Assembly: GCA_034509425.1 (NCBI GenBank)
Contig: JAVTVJ010000541.1
Coordinates: 372,001 to 436,000, forward strand
From: Eopsaltria australis
Taxonomy: Eukaryota; Chordata; Aves; Passeriformes; Petroicidae
Length of the DNA stretch: 64,000 bases
Reading direction: 5' to 3'
The translations under genes were made by a program, and so were the position numbers. Under the pieces are notes generated by a model that searched no databases, was not told where the DNA came from, and saw nothing but the letters and a program-made list of their open reading frames with translations. Below, one piece after another: positions 38,901 through 51,600 of this stretch (the first letter of the stretch is position 1; every line of letters starts with the position of its first letter).

Positions 38901-39032
38901 GCTTATTATTTGCTGGTACCTGAGCAGTTATGGCTGTGGGAAAGCAGCCTTCCTGAATACGTGCAGAGTCTCTTTGGGAGCATAACTTATTGAAGAGCAA
39001 CGTCACAAGAGCTGGAGTTTATCAATAGACTG

Positions 39033-39148
39033 CATGACTTTGTGATTGGTCTAGAAGAATAATTGTCCTCCAATATGAATAGAAAATTGAAAGGATTTAA
39101 AAGTCCCAATAAAATTGTAGATGCAACAAAAGGCTACCAGGAGAAGTA
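39033..39148 (+). repeat. 116 bp repeat, copy 1
   Basis: Matches 45661-45776 in the same orientation over 116 bp with no gaps and about eight differences (about 93% identity by hand count). The segment includes TTGTGATTGGTCTAGAAGAA. Flanks are unrelated. I do not recognise it as a known element. Confidence 0.8.
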
Positions 39149-42100
39149 CAGGGAGCTGCAAAAAACCAAAGAACCAAACCAACTAACCAACCAGAAAAAA
39201 AGGTAGTTAGCAGGGGACATATCAGAGCTGGGAAAATGTCTGCTCTCACACTTGTGTTGGAAAGATCTTGTTGAATTTGTTTAGCCTGAACTTCAGGCTC
39301 CCTTTTTCCTCTAAGATGACGAGGAGTGTTGCTGCAGGCTGTGCAAGCTACGCAACATCCTTGCAAAAGGCAAAGGGGGTGTAAAACAGGAACTAGGACC
39401 CATTTCTGAAACTTCAGAAAGTAATGTTGTCTGCAGAGATTTTGGTGATTCTTCCACAGAGAAAATAAATCTTCCAGGCAAAGCATAAGAATAAATCTTC
39501 CAAGAAAAGCAGCTCTTGCTCAATGTGTGTTCTGTCTGTGACTGCTATTTTCTGATAAGCACTATGTGTTAAAGTCTAACTTTGCTTTGTAAATATTTTT
39601 TTAAAGTCCTGCAGAACTTCTGTATCATGATCTTTTGATTCAACAACTTTAGAGTTGATATGAAAACAATGAACTCCTGTGTATCCTGTAGTGGATAGTT
39701 AATCTGAGGAACAGGAGGGGGCAAGCCATTGCTATGCCAATTATATTTTTTGCACCAGCCTTTCAACTTCCTCAATCTCATTATACTTACATGGCTTCTA
39801 ATGTGGAGATCATGTGTTCAGTCAAGTTGTCTTAAAATTTTCCTGCATAACATTTTTCTAGTCAGTAGGTGACATTTAATCAAAATAGCAGCTTCCCAGA
39901 GGAATTTTTCTTATTTGATACTGTTTTCTTCTGCAGAAAATATATTCATTTGGTTGCGTTTGGGTCTGACAATTTCAAACAAAGATGTTTTCACTTTTGC
40001 TACATACTCATTATTAAATGAGGCTTCATTTTTCTTGTGTTTTTAAAAATTGATGTCATTTTAGTGACTCTGGAATAATTTTGAGATTTATTTTTGAACA
40101 GAATTTTTTAAAAGTGTAGCTTAAAATTATTCAGTGTACTTCTGTAGTTACATCATTCAGTGGATCCCCCTGACTAATTTTAACAGAGGCAAAAAAAATT
40201 ACCAAAGGGTGAAGCTGTCAAGCAGCAGATTTACATGTGCTGCATAAGGGTTTGTAGGAAACTACCTCAGGATTGCACAGATTTCAAAAGAATGAAAACC
40301 ACTGTTGCGGCCCAACATATAAGATGCAGGCCATTGGATACACTTCTGTTGGCTCCTGTTTAAACAAAACCATTGGAAAAAACCTCATTTTGATTTACAG
40401 ATTTATGTTGATGGAGAGAATTTTTTCCCAATTAAACATTTTGAAACAGCAAAATTCAAGTGACAAATTATCCTTACCACATAAGATTGCTACTGCTGAT
40501 GAAAGGTGCCAGCTGGGTGCCAGGAGGCACAGAGGTGCAGCTGCAGAACCATGACCTTGCTCAGGTGGAAACACTGGGGAAGGAACTGGATCCCTCTCCT
40601 GAGACAACTTAGGAGCTTGATTCCAGGGCCAAGGCTGCAAACTGCCCTGTCCTTTTACACCCACAGTCATGGTGCCAGAGCAGTGTGGGATGTCTGGGAC
40701 TCCCGATCCAGGCTGATAGTGCTCAGGTGCAAGGGATACTGGCAGGCAGGGAATATTCTCCTCGTGGATACACTGTATGTCTCCACCAGCTACCTCTCAT
40801 GGTTTCCTCAGCATGAGCTCCATTTATTTAAAGCTGTAGCTCCCTGTGCAGGTGCACAGATACGTGATTTACCTGGCAATCTGCAGTGTGGCCGTGCTTC
40901 GGCACACGCCGCCTTCTTTCCCTCAGAGGTGGTGCTGCCCAAGGGCCTGGGTGGGAAGGGCCCTGGCTCAGCTGGGGCTGCCTGGCAGCACCAACAAAAG
41001 CTGTCTTTTCCTTCCCACCTCCCCAGGGCTTTGACCTCCAGAGAAGAGCCAGCCAAAGAGGTGGGGTGGCCTCTGTAGCCCTGCTGCCCCAGGCCTCCCC
41101 TGCGCGTGTGCCTGAGGGAAAGGAGCCGAGCTGCTCAGGCCCACAGTACTGCAGCTTCTTCATAGCCCGCTGCTTTTGCTGCTTTGGGAGGATGTGCTGA
41201 AGGAGCTGAATGCCTCCTTCATTGCAAATTTCAAGGTTTGCTGAGAAAACTGATGAGCGAAAATGATGGTTAAGCAGATGGTTTAAATTTCTGCGTCGCC
41301 TTTCTCTGCGGTTTCTCTGTCAGCTTCTGTTCTGCCACTGAAAAGAAGGGAGGAAAATGAAACACAGCCGCTTCCCTAAAGAAGTGAATAATGATTCTAA
41401 GAACATTTTTAATCAAGTTTCTTTTTATCAAGAAAATATGATGGATTTTAGCAAGAAAGGCAAAGAGTGGAAAAAAGCCTGCAGCTAATTCAACTTTTGG
41501 ACACTGAAATGTTGAAAGGAACACGTGTTTAACTGGCTTTTTTTTTCTCTAGATTGAAGGTTACAAATGTGCAGCACAAAAATTTATTGTCTCAGCAAAT
41601 TCAGCTGAATTTTATTTCTTATATCTACGAGGAGACAAACCTGCTGAAGGGAGAAAATAGAGGTTTTTCAGCAAAGCCCCATCCCAATTTGGTTTGCAGT
41701 TGAGCTGAACTATGAGCCCCTCGGGCAAAGGCAACTGCACAGCAGTAGCCAGGGGATGTGTCTGCTCTTGCTGTAGCAGTCAGCTGTTTGGTGAATGTAA
41801 TACAACTGAAACATACTGCAAGTTGTGTTTTTGGGGAAACCTGCATTAGCTGACCTCCAGCCTCAGGCTGAAAAAGTACTGTGATTCTTGGCATTCTGAA
41901 CCACTTAGATACATCAGTGTGGCTTTACATCATAGATGTAAAGGCATTAATCCATTTCTTTTCCACTTTTGTGTGGAGATTGGAGTGGCAAAGAAGAGAG
42001 AAGTTTGACAAGAAGCAACATGAGGGACCGTATTGGATGCTGTGAGACAGGTGGCCCTTGTAGTTAGAGTTATCTTTGGATCTCTGCCTCAGAAAGCCAG

Positions 42101-44868
42101 CTGTATGTCTGGCCCAGGCAGGACACCATCTCCACTGGGCCATGCATGACCTACATCACAGTGCTGCCCCATCAGATGGCAGTTTCCAGTTTGTGTTTGT
42201 AGACCTGGCTCCTAGTGCCAGGAGATTTAATGTCCTTTTTAGATGTCTCAGACAAAATGAAGGTTCCTTTGAACTAGGTGACCTGACATAGATGAAAATG
42301 AGTATGGGAGACATGTCTTTTTTTTTCCCCCATGACTAGGGGGAAGAGGACAAAGAAGGATTTTTCTTCCCGTTGTTGTAGGTGGAGGCACAGTACAAAG
42401 GGGGTTTTAGTATAAACAGCCCAGACTGACAAAGGGTGTTGTGGCACTGTTTCTTGCTATGTTAACTGAATGCTTGTCTTTACCCCTTGAGTTATTTTTA
42501 CTACAGATAATTTGGTTACATCTGTTTTGCTCCAGTGAAGCAGAGATGAAGTGGGTGGGCGTGTTGAAACTGGACTTTCAGACCCATCAGCAGGTAGTGA
42601 AGAATGAAAAAGAGAAATGGTGCTTCCTCTGCTGTGACTCTCCTACCAACTGTATGTCTGCTTGAGTCCTGACATCATCTAGTGAGAAGGTACCACTGGA
42701 TTGGGAAGACCCCTGGGAAATAAACCTCTCTGATCAAACAGCATAGGGGGTCTGCTGCAAATGACCTTTTGTGCTTTTAAAGTGGCAGTAAAAGGGTGGA
42801 AATGGAGCACATGTAGGCTTGTTTCTGAGTTAGGAAGTCTAAGACAGTGATGTTCTCTCTGGATTGGTATTATTATCTTCTGGGTCTCTGTGCTTCTGTC
42901 ATCTCTTCATCTTCATCTCACCAGTGTGGGTTTGGCTAGATTGCAGCTGGAAGTGAATCAGCTGATGTGTGAATGGCCTATGGCAGGAAAGTAGTGGATG
43001 TGTTGGTGCAGAGTTTCCCAGACTCTGTGAGCTTGCTCAGCCTGTGCTGGGAGCTGCCAGAGGCCCCACAGCCACACCAGTGCAGCACAGAGCTGTGAGT
43101 GGCTCTGGGGCTCACTGAAGTGGCCAAATGTAACATTCACTGGAGCTGCCCTGAGTGTGTAGCTCATTGTGACCTGACATCTTGGGAAACACTCTGTAAG
43201 TTATACTTAGTTTAGCTAATGCTTTCCAAAACCAGTCAGTTTAGAGGCTACTGTATGTATAGACTGAAGCAGAGTATTTTCCTTGGGATCTAAGGTATAT
43301 TTCTGTGTGCAGCAAAGCTACAGTTCTGCTTAAATCCTGGTATAATGTGTAAAGGGATGAACTAAACCCATGATCTTGCTGCTGTCTGCATTTCAAGACA
43401 AGACATTTCCACTGTAAGGGATGAACACAGTCCTCTGGGATTGCTCTGTGCCCGGAACACCACTGCATCAAGAGAGGTCCCTGTGGTGTATAGGCAATTG
43501 CTTTCCTGTCTTATGACTTATTGGGAATCTTCAGCCTGGACTAGTGGCGCTTTATCCAGTGAAGTTGCAGCTTAGTTGGAAGAGAAAGTTGGTTAGTTTT
43601 CCTTCTGAATGCTTTTTCAAGCATTTGGGTAAAGCAGATGTTAACAGAAAACTGATGACTTTAACCACCTAAGGTTTCAGTCACTGTAAGACCATGATCC
43701 CATTGATTCTCAAGGTCACCATAAAATTGCTGGGGAGAAGTAGTTGGAAACACTTGAATTTCCTATATAAAAATGTTTAAACTCCACCTCCCCTTAGAAA
43801 ACCATTATAAAGCCTTTCAGATGTGTTATTAGGGAGAACAAAAAAGCAACTAGACAAGTAGTTACTAGAGAAGTAATCTTCCCCCTCGTCCATATCTAAT
43901 CAAGGTTCATTTGTGCTGTCAATGAGCTTATAGTGCTTGTTTGCCTCTTGATCTGAGTAGCTGCCCTGACCATTTTAGTAGAGAGGTCAGGGACATGGCA
44001 TTCCCCTCACCATTCAAATGCATTTATTTTAAGGGTGCAGCATTTGAGGAGGGACTACAACAGTTGCCTGGCTTTGGCCAGAGATTGTTGCACAGAGAGC
44101 ATGAACTTTGTGGTGCTGTATTCCTGTAGTAGCTTTGTAAAGCTTAAATTTAAAACTGAAATGAAACAAATCCCACTCTCCTTCCCCCTTGTGAATATGG
44201 TACAGAGGGGGAAATACCTGGTTACTCTTGACCCAGGGAGAAGAATGCTGTGCCTTCCAGGTTTGTGTGTTAGCTGAGCTGCTCTAAATTGCTTTGGGAG
44301 CTTCATAGGTCCTGAGCTGTGCTTCATTTGCTTTTCACTTCTGCTTTCCTCAGGAAGTAAGTGCAGCAGCTAATCAGGTGATTCACAGTGGAAAGTTTAA
44401 AGAGCAGACTGGGAGCTGCTGCATACACCAACATGCCTGGTGGGACAGAAGCAGCAACACTCATTTCTCTGGATATGGTTATTGACTGCAACAGGAGCTG
44501 CCAAATCTAGGAGCCCAGGTATGTCAAGAGATTTTCTGTGAAAGCAGACAGAACAGACTGTTAAATGTTGAAGGAACATGCAATATTGGTTGCAACTGGT
44601 TATGATAGGATGCAACTGTGTTATGATAGGATTACTTTCAATTTGTGAAGGTTTCTAAGTTCACCCCAAACTGCAGTACAAAAACAGCTTTCCTTAGGAA
44701 GTAGTGGAATCCCTGTTTTTAGCATTTACAAGTATTAGCTGTCATAACTGTGTTCATTAAACAGTCAGCTTGGCATATCACACTGGATTTTTGGGATGAT
44801 CTGAGCTGTGTGTTTCCAAAAGTCCACAGAATCCTGGTATTTAATACTCAGGAAAAGTATATTAGGAT

Positions 44869-45055
44869 AAAGAATATTTAAAGCAGGTAGTCCTAGAAGT
44901 AGGGGTCATATATTTAGTCTGGTATAACTCTTATGTGAACAGCTGGAGTAAATAAGGAGTCCAATTGTAGTCTTTATTTTGTGTCCATATACTTTCGGAG
45001 ATTAAAGATTTCCATGTACACTCAACATTTTTTAAAGATACTTACTGTAAAAAGT
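44869..45055 (+). repeat. diverged repeat, copy A
   Basis: Similar by eye to 45777-45966. Both start AATATTTAAAGCA, contain ATTTAGTCT, then AGGATTAAAG or GAGATTAAAG followed by TTTC..ATGTACACT/TTTCACATACACT. Many small gaps suggest an old duplication or two copies of an old element. Confidence 0.45.
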
Positions 45056-45660
45056 GAACTAATTTTGGCCTGAATTTTGGTATGAAACTTGATTCTCTTT
45101 TGGTCTTGGTGCGAATCAGGGTTTTTTTACCTGAATGGGATCTTTCTATGAACTGCCAAGAGGGGGTAATCACAGATAAATATAATTAAAATGTCATTTT
45201 AAAATCATGTTTGTTCAACTAGTAAGCTGTTAGTAACAGTATTCTGCTGGTCCTTCTGCCAGTTTTGGTCAGGCCTTTCTTCCCTTCTGTCTTTTCAGTC
45301 TGGAAAGATGTAGCCACATTGCAGTGTGATTTCACACAAACTTTATTTAGAAAAAAAAGGGAAAATACATGAATGAGTTCCATTTTCTCTCTGCAGTCTG
45401 ACTCTGCTTACTGAATGATAGTATCAGATTTATTTGATAAGTCTTTTAAAATACTTATTATTTAGAGTTTACATTTTGTATCATTGTGATTCTTATCAAA
45501 CTTAATCAAGAATCAAACAAAAAATTCAAAACTAAAATATGCTATTAACTTACACTGAGGGTCAGAACAAGCGGTGGGGTGTCAAAGAGAGACAACATAT
45601 AAGACCTTTTAAAAATATGTAAGCTATTCTTAATACCAAAGATATTTGAATGCTGAACTA

Positions 45661-45776
45661 CGTGATTTTGTGATTGGTCTAGAAGAATAATTGTCCTCCA
45701 AGATGAATAGCAAATTGAAAGGATTTAAAAGTCCCAATGAAATTGTAGATGCAAGAAAAGACTAGCAGGAGAAGTA
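45661..45776 (+). repeat. 116 bp repeat, copy 2
   Basis: Partner of 39033-39148, 6.6 kb away, about 93% identical. It directly abuts the diverged repeat copy B (45777-45966). Confidence 0.8.
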
Positions 45777-45966
45777 ATATTTAAAGCATGTAGTGCAAGT
45801 GGAGTCAACACACTAATACTGGAGGAGTGTCATTTAGTCTAACACATATTTTGTAGTCTAGATAGTTGGAAATAATAAAGAGGAATATCGTAATCCTCAT
45901 TTTGCTTTCATGTATTTTTGAGGATTAAAGAGTTTCACATACACTTTAAACGTGTTAATGAAGATG
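45777..45966 (+). repeat. diverged repeat, copy B
   Basis: Partner of 44869-45055. Together with 45661-45776 it may form one composite unit of about 300 bp. Confidence 0.45.
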
Positions 45967-46171
45967 TTTGTATCTGGTTGTAGGAGTTTCTGTGGACCCA
46001 GGAAAAGCTCTTTTGTTACACGGATTCATAGAGTGAACAGTTTTTGAGGGGCTATCCCTGCTTGCTTTAGCTGTGCCATCAACAAGAAAGGTCTTCCTAG
46101 TCAAGTATAAATAGAAAGAGAAAATTGGTAAACAGATTTGCAGGACCATGCAGTGCAGCTCAGGGAGTTGA

Positions 46172-46300
46172 CTCATCAGTCACTGACCTTCTTCTGAGGC
46201 CACTTCATTTCACCTCTCCATGACTTAGTTTCACCATTGGTAGAATGCCTCTGTAAAGCACTTTGGAGTTCTCTGTGTAGAAGACCAAGGTGAATGTAGG
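46172..46300 (+). mobile_element. ancient L3/CR1-like LINE 3' relic
   Basis: CACTGACCTTCTTC, CACTTCATTTCACCTCTCCA, AGTTTCACCATTGGTAGAAT and TCTGTAAAGCACTTTGGAG occur in the order of the L3-type 3' end (CACTTAACCTCTCTGTGCCT, CAGTTTCCCCATCTGTAAAA, TGTAAAGCGCTTTGAGATC). It is noncoding. Confidence 0.65.
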
Positions 46301-48016
46301 CGCTGGAGTGAGTTACTTGTTAGCATTGATTTAGGCTTAGCAGAGCAGCTTCCAAGGTCAGAGATCTCCTTGAGGAAGAGAATGGCTTTGCTATTTGGGA
46401 TGCAAGTTGAGCCTCACTGAAGAAGTAACTGAACTATGCTCACTGAAGCCACTAGAACAGCACCCAGGCTTTCTCAACCAACTCTCTTACAGCTTCAGGA
46501 TGACTCAATTGGGTCAAAATCCCACACCAGAGTTAAGTATAACATATGACAAATGTAACTCCCACACAGTCATGAGGAACAGAGTCTTCCTGTTTACTCT
46601 GTGCAGTCACCACACTTTTTCTTCTCATAGGGCTTGTTGTCTTAATACAGACAATTAAGGAAAACAACAGCAGCAAAACACAAAATGTTGAGGAGATAGG
46701 AAGTTCTAGACTGACTCTTCCTTGGGGACTGATCAAAATTACATAGGCCTCCATCTCCTGGCAAAGGACAGAGTATGGGCTGTGGTAAAATAAGTTAGGC
46801 TGTGGTGTAGTGTGAAGGACCAGCATTTGCATCTAAGCACAGATGTCTGCTGGGACCATCATCTTGCTGCAGGTGGTGTGGTGCACAATGACAAGAAAAA
46901 TGCCATGCCCTTCATCTCTGTGGTACAGAGCTACTGTGGGAGTGTGGAAGTGAAACTGGTTCATCTGGCGTGGAGTGGGCAGAATGCAAGCAGTAAGATA
47001 GCTGTGTGACGAAGGAAGAGAATCCCAAATGCAATTTTAGTGTTGGCTCATAATTCTAAACCAGGCTTATAATACTGTCTTTTAAAATTTATTTTAATGT
47101 ATGCATGTATTGGTAGTGCAGATCTGACTCAGTATTTTAATTATGTTTGCTTTTTTTGCATTTTTATTGAAATAGTGAAATGGCAATCAAAGAGGCACTG
47201 TAAAGAAAGAACGTATTTTCTAGAAATGAAGGTAGATTGGTGTTTTTCTCTGAGGCATAACATTTTTTTAAAGACTCTTCTGGGCCCTTAAAAAATGATA
47301 TATTTAGTAAGTAAAGTGAGATGCATTCATCTTGGTGACAACTCCCATCTGTCCACCCACAATGTCATAATTTGTCCTGTCGCAGGCTCAGGAGTAGTCA
47401 GACAATGACCTAGACTCCAATAAGCGTATGGATGATTTGATGGAAACTGGAGAAGCCTGATCTCTGTTGGTGTTAAGTGTTGTCCTGATGTAGGCTTAGT
47501 ATAGCAGGGTGAGCTCACAGGTGGTGGCAAAGAAGTAGGGCTGAGTGATTCCCCAGAACACTGTTGATGAAAACAGGGCTGTAAAGTGGATGAGAGGACT
47601 TGGAGTTAAGATAAGGGTACCAGAAGGATTCCTCAATGTGTAGTGCAAGATGGATCCATTTTAAATTTGAAGGAAATGAGTCTGCCAGAAGCACCATGCT
47701 CCGTCATTGAGGCATATTCACTTCTGTTTACAGGATCAGCAAAACAAGCAATGTTGTTGTGAAAATACCTATTGTACAGAGCAGTATGTCTGCCACAACA
47801 AAGAGCTGAATGTTGCTGCCTCTTTGGGCTAGCACAGCCCTGTGGGGAATCCTTGGCTTTTCCACACAGGTACTCTTACAGACAGGCTTTAGCCCCACTC
47901 TAGGTGGGGAATGTATCAGTGATGTGCAGATTTACCCTCCATACTCAATGAGATGTGTAATCTGGCTCTTGGCTAGTGCCCTTCTGTTGCAGATTCGCTA
48001 ATGGAAATAGTTATAA

Positions 48017-48128
48017 CTTGTTTTACAGTTGGGGTGACTGAATTATAAGGGAGAGGATCTGTCTCAGTGGCAAAACTGGGGCTGGAATCCAGATTTGCTG
48101 TGTGGTTTCCTGGTTTGTTCTGCCAAAG
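48017..48128 (-). mobile_element. ancient MIR-type SINE relic
   Basis: TTGTTTTACAGTTGGGGTGA, GTGGCAAAACTGGGGCTGGA and ATCCAGATTTGC match in order the reverse complement of the MIR core (TTTTACAGATGAGGAAACTG...GGCAGAGCTGGGATTCGAAC). It lies just upstream of the first WDFY4 coding exon. Confidence 0.5.
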
Positions 48129-48382
48129 CCCAAATCAGTTGTGTAGCACATGTACATGCCTCATGGAAGAGAGCTTGTTCACGCAATTGCAGAGCAGTAA
48201 TGTTCTTGTCCAGGAGCAGGGTGCTTTGCCATTAAAATTGGAAAAGAGTCAACGACTGAGAGCATTTCCATATTTCTAAACTCTAACTCCAACAGTTAAA
48301 ACTGTCAATGTCTAATTTCTTGGGAGAGTTGACTGGTAAGAGGTGTAAATAACACAGTATCTTTATCTGGTCTCATCTCAGC

Positions 48383-48643
48383 ATGGACAAAGCAGCTGAA
48401 CTTGTGTGGCAGCTGGAGGATTCATCTGACAAAGCAGTACAGCAAGAGCAGAGCCCTGATGATGGAGACACAGCAGAAGTGCTGGAGCAGCCTGCACACA
48501 ACGAGGACAAGCCACCCCAGAGCCATACCCTCCTGTGGGAGACTCTAGGCAAACAGTTTTTAGAGTATGAGCAAGTGGCTCCATTTCTTATCCCAGAGGA
48601 TCAACAGAGAAGGCTGATGGAATTTCTTCCCCTCTTCTTAAAG
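48383..48643 (+). CDS. WDFY4: WDFY4 first coding exon
   Basis: The ATG follows acceptor TCTCATCTCAG by one base, so the exon probably starts at 48382 and the 5'UTR lies on upstream exon(s) not found. It encodes residues 1-87 and ends LMEFLPLFLK with donor GTTTGT in phase 0. The first 50 residues are acidic, Gln/Glu-rich and poorly conserved with human; conservation begins at about LWETLGKQFLEYEQ. Confidence 0.93.
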
Positions 48644-51600
48644 GTTTGTTCTCTTTGTTGCCTTTGGTGCAGATGCCAATTTGAGTTTGTCTTGCCCTAT
48701 CCATTCTGTGGTCACCCAAACACTCAGTGTAGTTAATTGAAGCAGGATCCCTTTAGGTGACAAATTCTTTTATTCCATTGGGAGCCTTGAGAAGCGGTTT
48801 CTTGTCCTCCTTTCACTGACCTAACCTCCTAGATTAGCATGAAAAAAGTACATGGGGGAGCACTGCTTCACTTTCATGAGTGGCTAAATTCTATTCTTGA
48901 AATCAAGGGATGAGACAGGCAACTTACAAAGCGAGTACCCTGTGAAGATGTCAACTTCATGTCTTCCTTATCTATTTATTTCTTAGCGGGGGCTGAGCAC
49001 CGTTTCAGTCTGGGAAAATGTGGTTGTGGCATGCAGCCAGTTAGGGAAAATGCAGGTGTACAGTCTTAAGGTGGAATTTTGGGGTTAATGAAAATGATGA
49101 TGTCTAATTTTAGTGCTTGAGAGAGGAGCTGGGTGAGAGATGAGGAAACCATGGAGTGAGAAGAGGAAGGGCATATCGTGGGTGAGGGACACAGCTGAGA
49201 ACTAGAACATTTTAGTTAGCAGGCTGCCCTACAGCTGCCATCAGCCAACAATTTCCGAGATGAACATATTGAAAGGTGAAACTAGAAGATCTCTGTAATG
49301 AATGGGAGCCTTATGGGCTGGTTTTCTTTGCTAGAATCTGTGGAATATACAGGAAACTGCTTGAGTGGACCATAGAGACAGAATGGCAAAGCGTATGCTG
49401 AATGAAGCAAAAAACCTGGCTTATTTTTAAATGTATTGTGGCTATGTACTAGTGCAGAGTGGTTTTTCTCTTGGATTACCTTGGGTATTTATTGGTATTG
49501 AATCTGCATTTTTATACTCTCACTGTGTCTTTCGGAAAAATACCAAAACATCTCTTTGGTGAAGTCATATTTTAATGATAGCATATTTCAGGTGTTTATA
49601 CTTGTGAGTTCTCTCTGCTCTTGAGTGACTGAACTCAGATCCATCTGTTCCCTACCTAGATGAGTTGGATTTCTGAAACAGAAGTCAGTGGGTAGGCGAG
49701 GGAAGAAAAAGTTAATGCATGGTCACTATTTATGCAAAAGCACTGTGAGGTATAAGAGGGGATACTCTGCATTTTGAAGTAGGAAAATCACTGTGCTCAG
49801 GGCTGTGAAATCGTTGGTGTCCATGACAGTAAAGCAGGAATAACTTCCATATAGGCATAAACATTTCACTCAGATGGAGAAGGAAGCTTTGAAGCCTGTA
49901 AGTCCTGGTGCACAGTGAAACCACTGTAGATGCTGGTGTCAGTGAACAGCACTGAAAGTGGTGCAAACAATTGAGTTGTGGGTAGGATATGCAAGTGCCC
50001 ATGGTGAAGAGTTTGCTGATTTTGAGTACAAGCATGCCCTGGTCCAAGGCAGTGCAGGAAAAATGAGTGGAAGGGTCTGAAAAGACAGTGAGTGTATAGC
50101 CTGGAGTCTCAGAAGTGGCCTTTCATTAAATGTAAATGGTCCTACAGATATTTTATGTTTACTGAACAAAGCTTTCACTTTTCACCACTTCCTCTCAACT
50201 TCTGGATTTGTTTGCATAGAAGAGTGTCCCTCCCAAACCAAAGGCTATATTTGAACAGAAGAACTGTTGCTCTCTGTATGAGTCTGTCAGTGGAAACAAA
50301 TGTCTCTCTTTACAAACAGCACTACATGTGCTGTAGTGATCTTTGCTGTCTTGGGAGCTCACCACTGCCTTATCAGGCATCAAATTACAGGATTTGCAAA
50401 GGGGTAGCATTCCTTTCTCAGCCTCTAAAGAATTCACATCAAAGTCAGGTCGGGGTTGATAGTTTTCTGTAGAGGAGCACCTCCTTTTTCCATATATCTG
50501 CTTCTAAAATGGCATGCTGAAAATTTCACTGTTAGCTTTTTTTTCTGAGGCAGCACTCCAAGAAGTTAGAACCTTTTTGTTTGGAGTGAGAGCCATCTAT
50601 TTTTTTTCCCCTAGGAGTGTTTTCAGATCTCTTGTCTTCTTTCCCAACATGGTTTAACCTCAGCTAGCAACCAAGTACCACACAGCCACTCACTCACCCC
50701 CCTTCAGTGAGACTGGGGAGAAAATCAGAAGGGTAAAAGAGAATACCATCACTCCAAACATCCCCCACTTCTTTCCTCCTTATTCCCCCACTTTATGTAC
50801 TGAGCATGATGCCCTCTGGTCTGGAATATCCCTTTGGTCAGTTGGGGTCCCCTGTCCTGGCTGTGTCTCCCCCCAGGCTCCCGTGCACCCCCAGCCTCCT
50901 CACCAGCGTGGCAGCACAAAAAGGCCTTGGCTCTGCATGAGCCCTGCTCAGCAATGACAACAACATCTCTGTATTACCAGCCCTGTGTGCAGCACAAATC
51001 CAAAACACAGCCCCACACCAGCCACTCTGAAGAAAATAAACTCTACCCTAGCTGAAACCAGCACGCTTCCTCTTGGAGGTCCATGGAAAACATCCATCCT
51101 CAGTGCTTCTAGGGTATTATTTCATCCCAATGAATAGGCTTTGCTGTAAAAGATAGCCTCTCTAAACTGCTTCCTCCTGTTTTTGTAAGAAATATATTGC
51201 AGGCTTTATGCGAAATTCTTCTGTTGAGGTTTTCTTGCCTCAAATTTACAATTAAATTGAAATTCTAAGATCTCAAAGTTTCTGAGTTCTATTGCGGCTT
51301 TAGTTTTTGAATACCATGTAGTGGGCATGACATAAACAAGTCATGGTGAGATGAGATCATATACAACATCTTTAGATCTACTGAACATTAAGTATGAAAA
51401 GCAAGAATGCCTTTAATGTGGTGGTTTTTTTGAGTGAAATTTTCAGTGGACTGAGAAAGTTGTTACTGAACAAGGGTGATAAAATTTATAAAATCTAGAA
51501 GTCTTAGGAATTAAAAATTGGACAGCAAAGCAGTAGATTCTCACGTGTCATGATAAATAAGCAAATACATTTTAGTACCAGTACTTTAGGGCTGAAGGAC

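Larger units (their letters stand above)
29481..48381. other. intergenic spacer between divergent ARHGAP22 and WDFY4
   Basis: About 19 kb between the ARHGAP22 CpG island and the first WDFY4 coding exon. It should include one or more noncoding 5' exons and the promoter of WDFY4, because an acceptor sits one base before the WDFY4 ATG, but I could not locate them. A moderately GC-rich stretch at about 40500-41200 has long overlapping reading frames on both strands without recognisable motifs. The rest is old repeats (listed separately) and AT-rich DNA. Confidence 0.75.

Noticed and set aside
40506..41078. 190-codon plus-strand frame in a GC-rich stretch, with overlapping minus-strand frames at 40808-41163
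   Set aside because: It starts at GTG, has no recognisable domain, and long frames appear on both strands, which GC-rich, stop-poor sequence produces by chance. No splice or promoter signal supports it.
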